From Pseudomonas fulva 12-X (GTDB lineage: Bacteria > Pseudomonadota > Gammaproteobacteria > Pseudomonadales > Pseudomonadaceae), in assembly GCF_000213805.1 (NCBI RefSeq), contig NC_015556.1, positions 1,364,001 through 1,428,000 of the forward strand: 64,000 nt of DNA. Reading direction: 5' to 3'. A program made the translations under genes and the position numbers. The notes under the pieces are model-generated. The model saw only the letters and a list, made by a program, of their open reading frames with translations. It did no database searches and was not told where the DNA came from. Below are positions 51,611 to 60,054 of this stretch, piece after piece. Every line of letters begins with the position of its first letter. Position 1 is the first letter of the stretch.

Positions 51611-53692
51611 ATGAACCAGATCAACCGTCTCCTCAGTCCCTCCAGTGTCGCAGTGATCGGCGCTTCCGGCGATGCCCGCAAGACTTCCGGGCGACCGATC
51701 GCCTTCCTGCGCAAACACGGTTTCCAGGGGCGCCTGTATCCCGTCAACCCACGTTATGAAGAGATCGATGGCCTGCGCTGTTACGCCTCGGTGGCCGAGC
51801 TACCGGAAGTACCGGACGTGGCGCTGATCCTGCTCGGCCCGGAGCGCGCCAATCAGGCCGTCGCCGAGCTGTCGGCGCGTGGTTGCGCGGCTGCCATCGT
51901 GCTTGCCGGTGGCTACGGCGAAACGGGCGAAGATGGCCTGCAGCGTCAGCAGGCGCTGGATGCCGCGCGCGGCCAGATGCGCATTCTGGGCCCCAACACC
52001 ATTGGCCTGGTCAACCTCACCGAGCGCATCACCCTGTCGGCCAGTGGCGCATTGGACATGGACGAGCTGCTTGCCGGGCGCATCGCCGTGGTATCGCAGA
52101 GCGGCGGCATCCTTGGCGCACTATTGTCGCGCGGGGTGTCGGCCGGCATCGGTTTTTCCAAGCTGATTTCGACCAGCAACGAGGTCGATCTCGACGTTGC
52201 CGATTTCGTCGATTATCTGGCCGATGATCCGGCGACGTCGGTGATCGCCCTGTACCTGGAAGGCCTGCGCGACAGTGAGAAATTCACCCGTGCTGCGCTC
52301 AAGGCGCGGGCCGCCGGCAAGCCGGTGGTGGTCTACAAGGTCGGTCGCTCGGAAGCGGGTGCCCATGCGGCGAACTCGCACACCGGCGCACTGGCCGGAG
52401 CCGACAACCTGTACTCGGCGTACTTCCGGCAGCTGGGGGTGATTCGTGCGGAAACCTTTGCCGATCTGCTCGACATTCCCTTCGCCCTGGCCAGTGGCCG
52501 GGTGATGCACGGCCGCCGCGTTGCCATCCTCACGTCCACCGGTGGTGCCGGTACGTTGATCGCCGACAACCTTGGTGTGGCCGGTTTCGAGACGCCAACG
52601 CCGGGCCTGGATACCGCGGAAAAACTGCGCGCTCTGGATATCGGCGATCAGGCCGTGCTCGATCGTAACCCCATCGATCTGACCCTGGCCGGCCTGCAGC
52701 CGGAGCTGATGCGCAGCGCCATCCGCATCCTGCTCGACAGCCCGGATTTCGATGCGGTGATCAGCGTGGTCGGCTCCTCTGGCGTGGCGCAGCCTCACCT
52801 GATGGCCGACGCGATCCGCGACAGCCTGGCCGGTTCCGACAAGCCGGTGCTGGCCTATATCAGCCCCCACGCGCCGTCTGCGGCGCAGCGCATCAATGGT
52901 TCTGGCGGCGTAGCGTTCAGCGCACCGGAAAGTTGTGCCAGTGCCCTGAGCGCCATGGCCAGTTTTGCTGAGCAGAAGGGCGGGGCGCTGTCCCCAGCGG
53001 CGTCGACCTCCAGCACGGCCTTCGATCTGCAACTGCCGGCCGGCCAACTGGACGAGGAGCGCAGCAAGCGGCTGTACGCCAGCTTCGGCATTCCGGTGAC
53101 CCGCGAACGGGTGGTGCACGACGGCGAGCAGGCTGCGCTGGCGGCCCGCGAGCTGGGCGGGCAGGTGGTGCTCAAGGTGCTCTCCGAGCGTATTGCCCAC
53201 AAGAGCGAAGTGGGTGGCGTGGCTCTTGGGCTTGGCGCCGATGGCATCGGCGAGCGCCTCGAGCGCATGCGTGACGAGGTGGGCGGGCATGTGGGCTTCG
53301 TTCCCGAGAGCTTCCTGATCCAGGAAATGGTGGTAGGCGGGCAGGAGCTGATCCTCGGCTTCCACCGCGACCCGCAGCTCGGCCCGGCGCTGTTGCTGGG
53401 CATGGGTGGGGTGACCGCCGAACTGTTCCAGGACACCACCCTGCGCCTGCTGCCGGTGGACCACGACCAGGCCCACGAGATGTTGCGCGAGCTGCGCACC
53501 TTCCCGTTGCTGGACGGCTTCCGCGGCATGCCCAAGGGCGATATCGAGGCCGCCGTGGCATGCATCGTGGCGTTCTCGGACATGGCCATGCAACTCGGTG
53601 ATCGCTTGGTGGAGGCGGAGATCAATCCGCTGCTAGTCCGCCCCGCTGGCCGCGGTGTAGTGGCCCTGGATGGGCTGACAGTGATCGCCTGA
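51611..53692 (+). CDS. ADP-forming (NDP) acyl-CoA synthetase
   Basis: 693 residues: N-terminal CoA-binding domain (SSVAVIGASGDARKTSGRPIA), two succinyl-CoA-ligase-like domains with the phospho-His in AANSHTGALAGAD, and a C-terminal ATP-grasp domain (VVLKVLSERIAHKSEVGGVALGL ... EMVVGGQELILGFHRDPQLGPALLLGMGG). It makes an acyl-CoA with conversion of ATP to ADP. In this cluster it should activate the imported carboxylic acid that feeds the hydratase, dehydrogenase and thiolase. Confidence 0.9.
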   Translation: MNQINRLLSPSSVAVIGASGDARKTSGRPIAFLRKHGFQGRLYPVNPRYEEIDGLRCYASVAELPEVPDVALILLGPERANQAVAELSARGCAAAIVLAGGYGETGEDGLQRQQALDAARGQMRILGPNTIGLVNLTERITLSASGALDMDELLAGRIAVVSQSGGILGALLSRGVSAGIGFSKLISTSNEVDLDVADFVDYLADDPATSVIALYLEGLRDSEKFTRAALKARAAGKPVVVYKVGRSEAGAHAANSHTGALAGADNLYSAYFRQLGVIRAETFADLLDIPFALASGRVMHGRRVAILTSTGGAGTLIADNLGVAGFETPTPGLDTAEKLRALDIGDQAVLDRNPIDLTLAGLQPELMRSAIRILLDSPDFDAVISVVGSSGVAQPHLMADAIRDSLAGSDKPVLAYISPHAPSAAQRINGSGGVAFSAPESCASALSAMASFAEQKGGALSPAASTSSTAFDLQLPAGQLDEERSKRLYASFGIPVTRERVVHDGEQAALAARELGGQVVLKVLSERIAHKSEVGGVALGLGADGIGERLERMRDEVGGHVGFVPESFLIQEMVVGGQELILGFHRDPQLGPALLLGMGGVTAELFQDTTLRLLPVDHDQAHEMLRELRTFPLLDGFRGMPKGDIEAAVACIVAFSDMAMQLGDRLVEAEINPLLVRPAGRGVVALDGLTVIA

Positions 53693-53694
53693 AT

Positions 53695-53725
53695 CGGCGC
53701 TGTTCCATCTAGTGGAACAGCGCCG
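53695..53725. promoter_or_regulatory. 31-bp palindrome, candidate IclR operator copy 2
   Basis: Thirteen-base perfect arms CGGCGCTGTTCCA and complement around TCTAG. The TTCCA-n5-TGGAA core is the same as at 50692-50706 next to iclR. It lies 3 bp after the CoA ligase stop and about 215 bp before the ABC ATPase start, so it could control the second half of the cluster. A role as an mRNA hairpin is the alternative; no T-run follows. Confidence 0.65.
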
Positions 53726-53797
53726 TTGCCGCAGGAAATCAGGCTCGCATAATCGAATACAGCTTCATTTCAGACTCATAAAAACAAGTAGGTCGCT

Positions 53798-53905
53798 ATG
53801 AACCATCATGCCCACACCCCGCCGTGGTGGCCGTCCATTTCGATCCGTCCCGTTGTCGAGCGAGTGAGTTACGCGCTCGGCCAGCAAACCTCGAACGTGG
53901 AGTAA
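53798..53905 (+). CDS. Possible 35-residue leader peptide or small protein
   Basis: ATG 53798 to TAA 53903-53905, in a different frame from the ATPase. The peptide begins MNHHAHTPPWWPSISIRP and is rich in His, Pro and Trp in its first half. A weak purine-rich site (AGTAGGT) lies about 5 bp before the start. The stop is 5 bp before the ATPase ATG, and the ATPase ribosome site (GGAG) overlaps the end of this frame, so translation of the two would be coupled. Could be chance; no known family. Confidence 0.4.
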   Translation: MNHHAHTPPWWPSISIRPVVERVSYALGQQTSNVE

Positions 53906-53910
53906 CCGCC

Positions 53911-54738
53911 ATGACTGCCGTGCTCAAGAATGCCGTCAACCTCGAGGCGGTCGGTGCCAAAATTGCCGCACCCACCGTCATCTCCTTTCGCGACGTTTCC
54001 AAGTCCTTCACCGTCAAGGGCGTGACCAAGCAGGCGTCGCACAGCATCAATGTGGATATCCAGCAGGGCCAGGTGGTGACCATCATCGGCCCATCCGGCT
54101 GCGGCAAGTCCACATTGCTGAACATGGTCGCCGGGCTCTTCGCGCCCACCACCGGCGAGGTGGTGTATCGCGGCGAACAGGTCGCAGGCATCAATGGCCG
54201 TACCGGCTACATGACCCAGAGCGACCACCTGCTGCCCTGGCGCGACGTGGCCAGCAACATCGCCACGCCGCTGGAGATCCAGGGCGTACCCAAGGCGCAG
54301 CGCCAGGCGCGCATCGCCGAGCTGATGGCGCTGGTCGGCCTGACCGGCAACGAGAAGGCCTACCCGAGCCAGCTCTCCGGCGGCATGCGCAAGCGCGCCG
54401 CGTTGGCCCGCTTGCTTGCCTATGACCCGGAAACCCTGCTGATGGACGAGCCCTTCGCCGCGCTCGATGCCCAGCTGCGCCTGCGCATGCAGACCGAGCT
54501 GTTCAAGCTCAGCCGTCAGCTCAAGAAGACCGTGCTGTTCGTCACCCACGACCTGGACGAGGCCGTGGCTCTTGGTGACCGCTGCCTGATCTTCTCCGGT
54601 CGCCCCGGCACCATCGTGCGCGACGTGCCGATCCCGCTGGGTGACGACCGCAACATCCTCCAGCTGCGCAAGGACCCGCGCTACCACGAACTGTGCGGCG
54701 ATCTGTGGGAATTCATCACCCCTGATCACGACGCCTGA
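53911..54738 (+). CDS. ABC transporter ATPase (SsuB/TauB-like)
   Basis: 275 residues from ATG 53911, with GTGGAG before it; an upstream open frame from 53824 is not favoured. Walker A GPSGCGKST, Q-loop TQSDHLLPW, signature LSGGMRKR and Walker B TLLMDEPF are all standard, as is the switch His in VTHDLDEAV. Belongs to the nitrate/sulfonate/taurine-type importers. Operon with the permease and binding protein that follow. Confidence 0.93.
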   Translation: MTAVLKNAVNLEAVGAKIAAPTVISFRDVSKSFTVKGVTKQASHSINVDIQQGQVVTIIGPSGCGKSTLLNMVAGLFAPTTGEVVYRGEQVAGINGRTGYMTQSDHLLPWRDVASNIATPLEIQGVPKAQRQARIAELMALVGLTGNEKAYPSQLSGGMRKRAALARLLAYDPETLLMDEPFAALDAQLRLRMQTELFKLSRQLKKTVLFVTHDLDEAVALGDRCLIFSGRPGTIVRDVPIPLGDDRNILQLRKDPRYHELCGDLWEFITPDHDA

Positions 54739-54762
54739 CGCCTATTTTTCGGAGGATTTCCC

Positions 54763-55530
54763 ATGAACATTTTTCTTGGCCGCGTGGCCATCTTCGCTGC
54801 ACTTTTGATCGGCTGGCAGCTCGCCTCGGGGCCGCTGATCGACCCGTTCTTCGTCAGCTCGCCGGCCGAGATCGGCAAGCGTTTCGCCGATCTGGTCAGC
54901 AGTGGCCGGCTGTTCTCCCATGGCTGGATCACCGTGGTGGAAACCCTGGTGGGCTTCTTCTTCGGCGCCTGCGCCGGCATCACCGTAGGCCTGATCCTGG
55001 GTCGCAACGAGCTGCTTGCCAAGCTGCTCGACCCGATCCTGATCGCCATCTACAGCCTGCCGAAGATCGCTCTCGCACCGCTGTTCATCATGTGGTTCGG
55101 TATCGGCATCGAGATGAAGATCATCCTCACCGCCACCATCGTTTTCTTCCTGGTGTTCCTCAACACCTACAGCGGCGTGCGCGCCGTGGAACGCGAGCAG
55201 CTGGAAATCCTGCGCCTGATGGGCGCCAGGGAGCACCACCTGATCACCAAGGTGGTGCTGCCTTCAGCCATCCAATGGGTGTTCACCGGCCTCAAGCTGT
55301 CGGTGCCCTACGCGCTGATCGGCGCCATCGTCGGCGAGATCATGGCGGCCAACCGTGGCCTCGGTTACCTGCTGCAGGACGCTGCCGGGCAGCTGGACAC
55401 CGCCGGCGTGTTCGCCGCGCTGATCGCCATCATCGCCCTGGCGTTGCTGCTGCAGGCCGCGGTGCGCAAGCTCGAACAGGTGCTGATGCCGTGGAAGCGC
55501 GATCAGCAAGAACGCGAGCTGTCGGTCTGA
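54763..55530 (+). CDS. ABC transporter permease (SsuC/TauC-like)
   Basis: 255 residues with six membrane helices. The EAA loop that contacts the ATPase is visible: REQLEILRLMGAREHHLITKVVLPSAIQWVFTGLKLS. TauC/SsuC family by length and pattern. GGAGGA precedes the ATG. Together with the ATPase and binding protein it forms a complete importer for a small organic anion. Confidence 0.92.
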   Translation: MNIFLGRVAIFAALLIGWQLASGPLIDPFFVSSPAEIGKRFADLVSSGRLFSHGWITVVETLVGFFFGACAGITVGLILGRNELLAKLLDPILIAIYSLPKIALAPLFIMWFGIGIEMKIILTATIVFFLVFLNTYSGVRAVEREQLEILRLMGAREHHLITKVVLPSAIQWVFTGLKLSVPYALIGAIVGEIMAANRGLGYLLQDAAGQLDTAGVFAALIAIIALALLLQAAVRKLEQVLMPWKRDQQERELSV

Positions 55531-55571
55531 ATTCCCCCACTGAAAACAACAAGAAACGCGAGGTTTGAAGC

Positions 55572-56570
55572 ATGTCGATCAAAGCTTTGGTAAGCGCACT
55601 GGGCCTCAGCGCCCTGCTGGGACTGTCGTCGATGCAGGCCATGGCCGCGAAGGAGATCAAGGTGGCCCTGGGCACCGAGGGCTTCGTGCACATGCCGCTG
55701 TTCGTGGCGCTGGATGGCGGCTTCTTCGAGAAGCACGGCCTGGATGTCGAGCTGGTCAAGTTCAAGGGAGGCGGTGCTGCGGCCTCCGGGCTGGCCAGCC
55801 GCTCGGTGGAGTTCTGCTCCTGTGCCATCCAGAACGCCATCAACGCCAAGGTCAAGGGCGCGGACATCACCCTGCTGGGGCGCATGGTCGGGCAGTACGC
55901 CAGCAACGTGGTGATTCGTCAGGAGGTTGCGGAAAAGCTCGGTATTACCGAGCAAACGCCGATCAAGGAACGCCTGGCGGCCTTCAAGGGCCTTCGTCTG
56001 GCCGTCAGTGGTTCCGGTGGCAGCGCCGACTTCCTGGTGCGCTTTCTGGGCATGGAAGGTGGTCTGCAGTCGGAGAAAGACTTCACGCTGCTGTACCTCA
56101 ACAACGGCGGTGCGATGCTGGCGGCGTTCGCCCAGGGCAACATTGATGGCTTCGCCCTGTCGTCGCCGACCTCGGAAAGCGCGGTAATCGAGCAGAAAGG
56201 CTACATGCTGCTGGACATGTCCAAGGGCGAGGTCGAGGCACTCGACGGCTATCCATCCATCGCCCTCAGCGCCCGTCGCCAGTGGGCCGAGGACAACCAG
56301 GATACGGTCAAGGCCTTCATGGCTGCGCTCAACGATGCCACGACGCTGATCAACGATCAGCCGCAAGAGGCCATGAAGCAGGTGCGCAAGCGCTTCGACG
56401 GGGTCAACGACCAAGTCTACGCCGCTGCGTGGGAGAACAACCGCGAGTCCTTCCCGAAAACCCCGTACCTCGAAGAGAGCGATGTGGAGCGGGCGATCAA
56501 GTTCCTGAGCCAGATCCAGGGTGTGACCATCCCCGGAAAGGCTTCCGACTACCTCACCCAGATCCGCTGA
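55572..56570 (+). CDS. ABC substrate-binding protein (NMT1/SsuA-like)
   Basis: 332 residues. Signal peptide SALLGLSSMQAMAAK, cleavage after AMA. The mature protein has the NMT1/SsuA-type fold: VALGTEGFVHMPLFVALDGGFFEKHGLDVELVKFKGGG, and LRLAVSGSGGSADFLVRFLG in the hinge region. Family members bind sulfonates, phthalates, aromatic acids or thiamine precursors. The gene context of CoA ligase and beta-oxidation enzymes argues for a carboxylic acid. Confidence 0.9.
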   Translation: MSIKALVSALGLSALLGLSSMQAMAAKEIKVALGTEGFVHMPLFVALDGGFFEKHGLDVELVKFKGGGAAASGLASRSVEFCSCAIQNAINAKVKGADITLLGRMVGQYASNVVIRQEVAEKLGITEQTPIKERLAAFKGLRLAVSGSGGSADFLVRFLGMEGGLQSEKDFTLLYLNNGGAMLAAFAQGNIDGFALSSPTSESAVIEQKGYMLLDMSKGEVEALDGYPSIALSARRQWAEDNQDTVKAFMAALNDATTLINDQPQEAMKQVRKRFDGVNDQVYAAAWENNRESFPKTPYLEESDVERAIKFLSQIQGVTIPGKASDYLTQIR

Positions 56571-56591
56571 CCGGCGCATCCCTCAAGGTTT

Positions 56592-56625
56592 GACCGGCAC
56601 CTGCGCCACGCAGCAGGTGCCGGTC
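56592..56625 (+). terminator. Intra-operon hairpin
   Basis: GACCGGCACCTGC (56592-56604) pairs exactly with GCAGGTGCCGGTC (56613-56625) around an 8-base loop, followed by CCTTTCTTC. It sits between the binding-protein stop and the porin start and could act as a partial terminator or 3' stabiliser, lowering porin expression relative to the importer. Confidence 0.6.
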
Positions 56626-56645
56626 CCTTTCTTCGGTACCAGACC

Positions 56646-57896
56646 ATGAACATGACCAGACACATGCCGTTTCTAGCGGCAGGGATCAGCCTTGCCGGTT
56701 ACCTGCCCACTGCCGGCGCCGAGGGCTTTTTCGAGGACAGCAAGGCCTCGATGGAGCTGCGCAACTTCTACATGAACCGCGACTTTCGCGAGGGCAGCGG
56801 CCAGTCCCAGCGCGAAGAGTGGGCGCAGGGTTTCATCCTGCGCTATGAATCGGGCTACACCGCCGGAACCCTAGGGGTAGGCGTCGATGCCATCGGCATG
56901 CTGGGCGTCAAGCTGGATTCCGGGCGCGGACGCAGCGGCACCGGTCTGCTGCCGGTGCAGGATGACGGCGGCGTCGACGACGATTATGCGAAGGCCGGGG
57001 CCACGCTCAAGCTCAAGGTATCGGACAGCGAGCTGCGCGTTGGTACTTTGCTGCCCAAGTGGCCGACCCTGGCGGCCAACAATGGCCGTCTGTTGCCGCA
57101 GACCTTCGAGGGTGCGCAGGTGCAGATCGCGGAGTTCAAGCCCCTCGAACTGGTCGGCGCGCATATCCGCGACACCGTCTATCGCGACCAGTCCGGCTCC
57201 GAGGGGCTGAGCCTCAACAACAAGAACCGGCGCTTCAGCGGACCGCTCGATGGCGGCGACTTCGATGTGCTGGGGGCCACCTACCGCCTGGGCCAAGCCA
57301 CCGACCTCACCGCGCAATACGCCGTGTTCGAGGACATCTACCGCCAGCAGTTCTATGGCTTCACCGACCGCCGCCAGGGCGACTGGGGCGCCTTGCTCAG
57401 CGATGTGCGGCTGTTCTTCACCAACGACGAAGGCCAGGCACGCGGCGGCGCCATCGACAACCGGGCGTTCAGCGCCATGGGCACCTACAAGGCCGCCGGT
57501 CACTCGTTCGGCCTGGGTTACCAGCGTATGTCCGGCGATTCGGCATTCGCCTACGTCAATGGCACCGACCCTTTCCTGGTCAACTTCGTGCAGGTCGGTG
57601 ACTTCGCCGAAAAGGACGAGCGCTCCTGGCAGGCTCGTTACGACTATGACCTGGCCAAGCTCGGCATTCCCGGCCTGACCTTCATGACCCGCTACACCAA
57701 GGGCAGTGGCGCCGATGTGCCAGGTGCCGATGGTGGCGGCGAGCGCGAGTTCGATGTGGAGCTGCAGTACGTGGTGCAGAACGGCGCGCTACGTGGCCTG
57801 TCCACGCGGCTGCGCAGCGCCACCTACCGCTCGGACTTCTCCCGCGATGCCGACGATGTGCGGGTGATCGTCAGCTACCCGCTTTCCCTTCTGTAA
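56646..57896 (+). CDS. OprD-family outer-membrane porin
   Basis: 416 residues. Signal peptide ends TAGA, followed by EGFFEDSKASMELRNFYMNRDFREG, the typical OprD start. Conserved later are RVGTLLPKWPTLAANNGRLLPQTFEGAQVQ and YQRMSGDSAFAYVNGTDP. OprD/Occ porins take up carboxylic or basic small molecules. Position after the ABC importer suggests uptake of the same organic acid. Confidence 0.93.
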   Translation: MNMTRHMPFLAAGISLAGYLPTAGAEGFFEDSKASMELRNFYMNRDFREGSGQSQREEWAQGFILRYESGYTAGTLGVGVDAIGMLGVKLDSGRGRSGTGLLPVQDDGGVDDDYAKAGATLKLKVSDSELRVGTLLPKWPTLAANNGRLLPQTFEGAQVQIAEFKPLELVGAHIRDTVYRDQSGSEGLSLNNKNRRFSGPLDGGDFDVLGATYRLGQATDLTAQYAVFEDIYRQQFYGFTDRRQGDWGALLSDVRLFFTNDEGQARGGAIDNRAFSAMGTYKAAGHSFGLGYQRMSGDSAFAYVNGTDPFLVNFVQVGDFAEKDERSWQARYDYDLAKLGIPGLTFMTRYTKGSGADVPGADGGGEREFDVELQYVVQNGALRGLSTRLRSATYRSDFSRDADDVRVIVSYPLSLL

Positions 57897-57912
57897 TCCG
57901 CCGGAGGCGTTC

Positions 57913-59991
57913 ATGAATTCGACCGTGGTTTTACGGCGCGAGGGCGAGATTGCGCTGCTGCTGATCGACAACCCACCCGTCAATGCGCTGTCGCGGCAGG
58001 TTCGCGAGCAACTGCTCGAGTGCCTGCACGCGGCGCTGGGCGATGAGGCCGTGACGGCCCTGGTGATCGCCTGCGAGGGCAAGACCTTCGTGGCTGGCGC
58101 CGATATCAAAGAGTTCGACCTGCCATTGCAGGCGCCCCATCTGCCGGACGTGCTGGCGCTGATCGAAAACGCTGCCAAGCCGGTGGTCGCTGCCTTGCAG
58201 GGCTCGGCGTTCGGTGGTGGCCTGGAGCTGGCCCTGGCCTGTCACTATCGCATCGCCGAGGGTGGCGCCCAGTTCGCCCTGCCGGAGGTCAGCCTGGGGC
58301 TGATACCCGGCGCCGGTGGTACCCAACGTTTGCCGCGGTTGTGCGGCATGCAGGTAGCATTGGATCTGGTGGTGGGCGGTGAACGGGTCGGCGCCGAGCG
58401 CGCTTTGCGGTTCGGGCTTATCGACAAGCTGATGGTGGACGGGCTGCGTGCCGGCGCGATAGCCCTGGCCCGCGAGGTTTCCGGGCAGCCGCCACGGCGG
58501 GTGAGTGAGCGGCAGGTGCCCGAGTACGAGCCGGCGGCGTTCAGGGAGCGCGCCACGCAACTGCTGCGCAAGCTGCCCGGCCAGGAAGCACCGCCGCTGG
58601 CGCTGCAGGCGCTGGAGCAGGCCTCTCGCTTATCGTTCGAGGCTGGCATGGCCCATGAGCGTGAAGTCTTCATCGCTCGTCGGCAGAGCCGCCAGGCCCA
58701 TGCGTTGCGCCATGTGTTCTTTGCCGAGCGCGATCTCGCATCACGCGCCCGGGTGCTGGGTAAGCGTGCGCCAACCCGGCCCATCGAGGCGGTGGCAGTG
58801 ATCGGCGCCGGCATGATGGGCAGCGGTATTGCCCTGTGCCTGGCCAATGCCGGCATCGCGACGCTGCTTGTCGATACCCAGGAGCAAGCTCTGCAGCGCG
58901 GCCGTTCGGTGGTCGAGGGGTACTTTCAGGGCTTAGTGGAGAAGGGCAAGCTCGACGCCGATGAGGCGGCGCGTCGCACTTCGCTTATTCGCTATGACGC
59001 GACCCTGGAAAGCGTTGCCGGAGCCGACCTGATCATCGAAGCGGTATTCGAGGACCTGGCGGTCAAGCAGGACGTTTTCCGTCAGCTCGATCAGTTCGCC
59101 AAGCCGGGCGCCATCCTCGCCACCAACACCTCGTACCTGGACGTGACGGCGATCGCCAGCGCCACCGCGCGCCCCAGTGACGTGGTCGGTATGCACTTCT
59201 TCAGCCCGGCCCAAGTGATGAAACTGCTGGAAGTGGTGCGCACCCCGCAGGTAGCGCCCGAGGTGCTGGCCAGCGTGCTGCAGCTCGGCGCCCGATTGGG
59301 CAAAACGTCCATTGCGGTGGGTAACTGCTACGGCTTCGTCGGCAACCGCTTGCTGGCGGTACGTGAGCGCGAGGCCGGTTTTCTGCTCGAGGAGGGCGCC
59401 AGCCCACAGGACGTGGACCGGGTAATTCGCGGCTTTGGCTTTCCCATGGGGCCTTTCGAGCTGCGCGACCTGTCCGGTGTGGACATCGCCTGGCGCAATC
59501 GCCAGGCCCGCGATCTGTCCGAGGCCGAGCGCCGCTGCGACCTGATCGAGCAACTGCATGCCGCCGGGCGATTGGGGCAGAAGTCCGGCGCCGGCTATTA
59601 CCGTTATCAACAAGGCCAGCGCCGCGGCGTAGAAGACGTATTCGTCAGCGACCTGCTTGCCGAGCACCGGCGTCGCCGGGGCATCACGCCGCGCTCGATC
59701 GGCGACGAGGAAATCCTCCAGCGCTGCCTGTTCGTGATGATCAACGAGGCGGCCCATCTGCTCGAACAGGGCATCGTCGACAGCGCCAACGATATCGACC
59801 TGGTGTGGCTACATGGCTATGGCTTCCCGCGCTACAGGGGCGGGTTGCTTTACCACGCCGACGAAGTTGGCCTCGCTACTGTGGTCGGCGCACTCGACGG
59901 CTGGCGCGCGGCATTTGCCCAGCGCGGCATCGAGGTGGCGCCGCTGCTAAGGCGCCTGGCTGAACAGGGTGGCAGTTTCACCCGCGGCTAG
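57913..59991 (+). CDS. Bifunctional enoyl-CoA hydratase/3-hydroxyacyl-CoA dehydrogenase (FadB-like)
   Basis: 692 residues. The N-terminal crotonase domain (1-190) has GKTFVAGADIKEFD and GSAFGGGLELALACHYRIA, with PEVSLGLIPGAGGTQRLPR supplying the catalytic Glu. The NAD domain begins VIGAGMMGSGIALCLANAG (about 297), followed by the C-terminal dehydrogenase domains (YGFVGNRLLA; GYGFPRYRGGLLYHADEVG). It hydrates an enoyl-CoA and oxidises the 3-hydroxy product. Shorter than FadB, like multifunctional enzymes of specialised pathways. Followed by the thiolase. Confidence 0.93.
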   Translation: MNSTVVLRREGEIALLLIDNPPVNALSRQVREQLLECLHAALGDEAVTALVIACEGKTFVAGADIKEFDLPLQAPHLPDVLALIENAAKPVVAALQGSAFGGGLELALACHYRIAEGGAQFALPEVSLGLIPGAGGTQRLPRLCGMQVALDLVVGGERVGAERALRFGLIDKLMVDGLRAGAIALAREVSGQPPRRVSERQVPEYEPAAFRERATQLLRKLPGQEAPPLALQALEQASRLSFEAGMAHEREVFIARRQSRQAHALRHVFFAERDLASRARVLGKRAPTRPIEAVAVIGAGMMGSGIALCLANAGIATLLVDTQEQALQRGRSVVEGYFQGLVEKGKLDADEAARRTSLIRYDATLESVAGADLIIEAVFEDLAVKQDVFRQLDQFAKPGAILATNTSYLDVTAIASATARPSDVVGMHFFSPAQVMKLLEVVRTPQVAPEVLASVLQLGARLGKTSIAVGNCYGFVGNRLLAVREREAGFLLEEGASPQDVDRVIRGFGFPMGPFELRDLSGVDIAWRNRQARDLSEAERRCDLIEQLHAAGRLGQKSGAGYYRYQQGQRRGVEDVFVSDLLAEHRRRRGITPRSIGDEEILQRCLFVMINEAAHLLEQGIVDSANDIDLVWLHGYGFPRYRGGLLYHADEVGLATVVGALDGWRAAFAQRGIEVAPLLRRLAEQGGSFTRG

Positions 59992-60054
59992 CTGTTTTCC
60001 TCGGCCGGTCGGCCTGTGCGCCGGCCGGTTTTTTCAAAGCATGGAGAAATGCTG

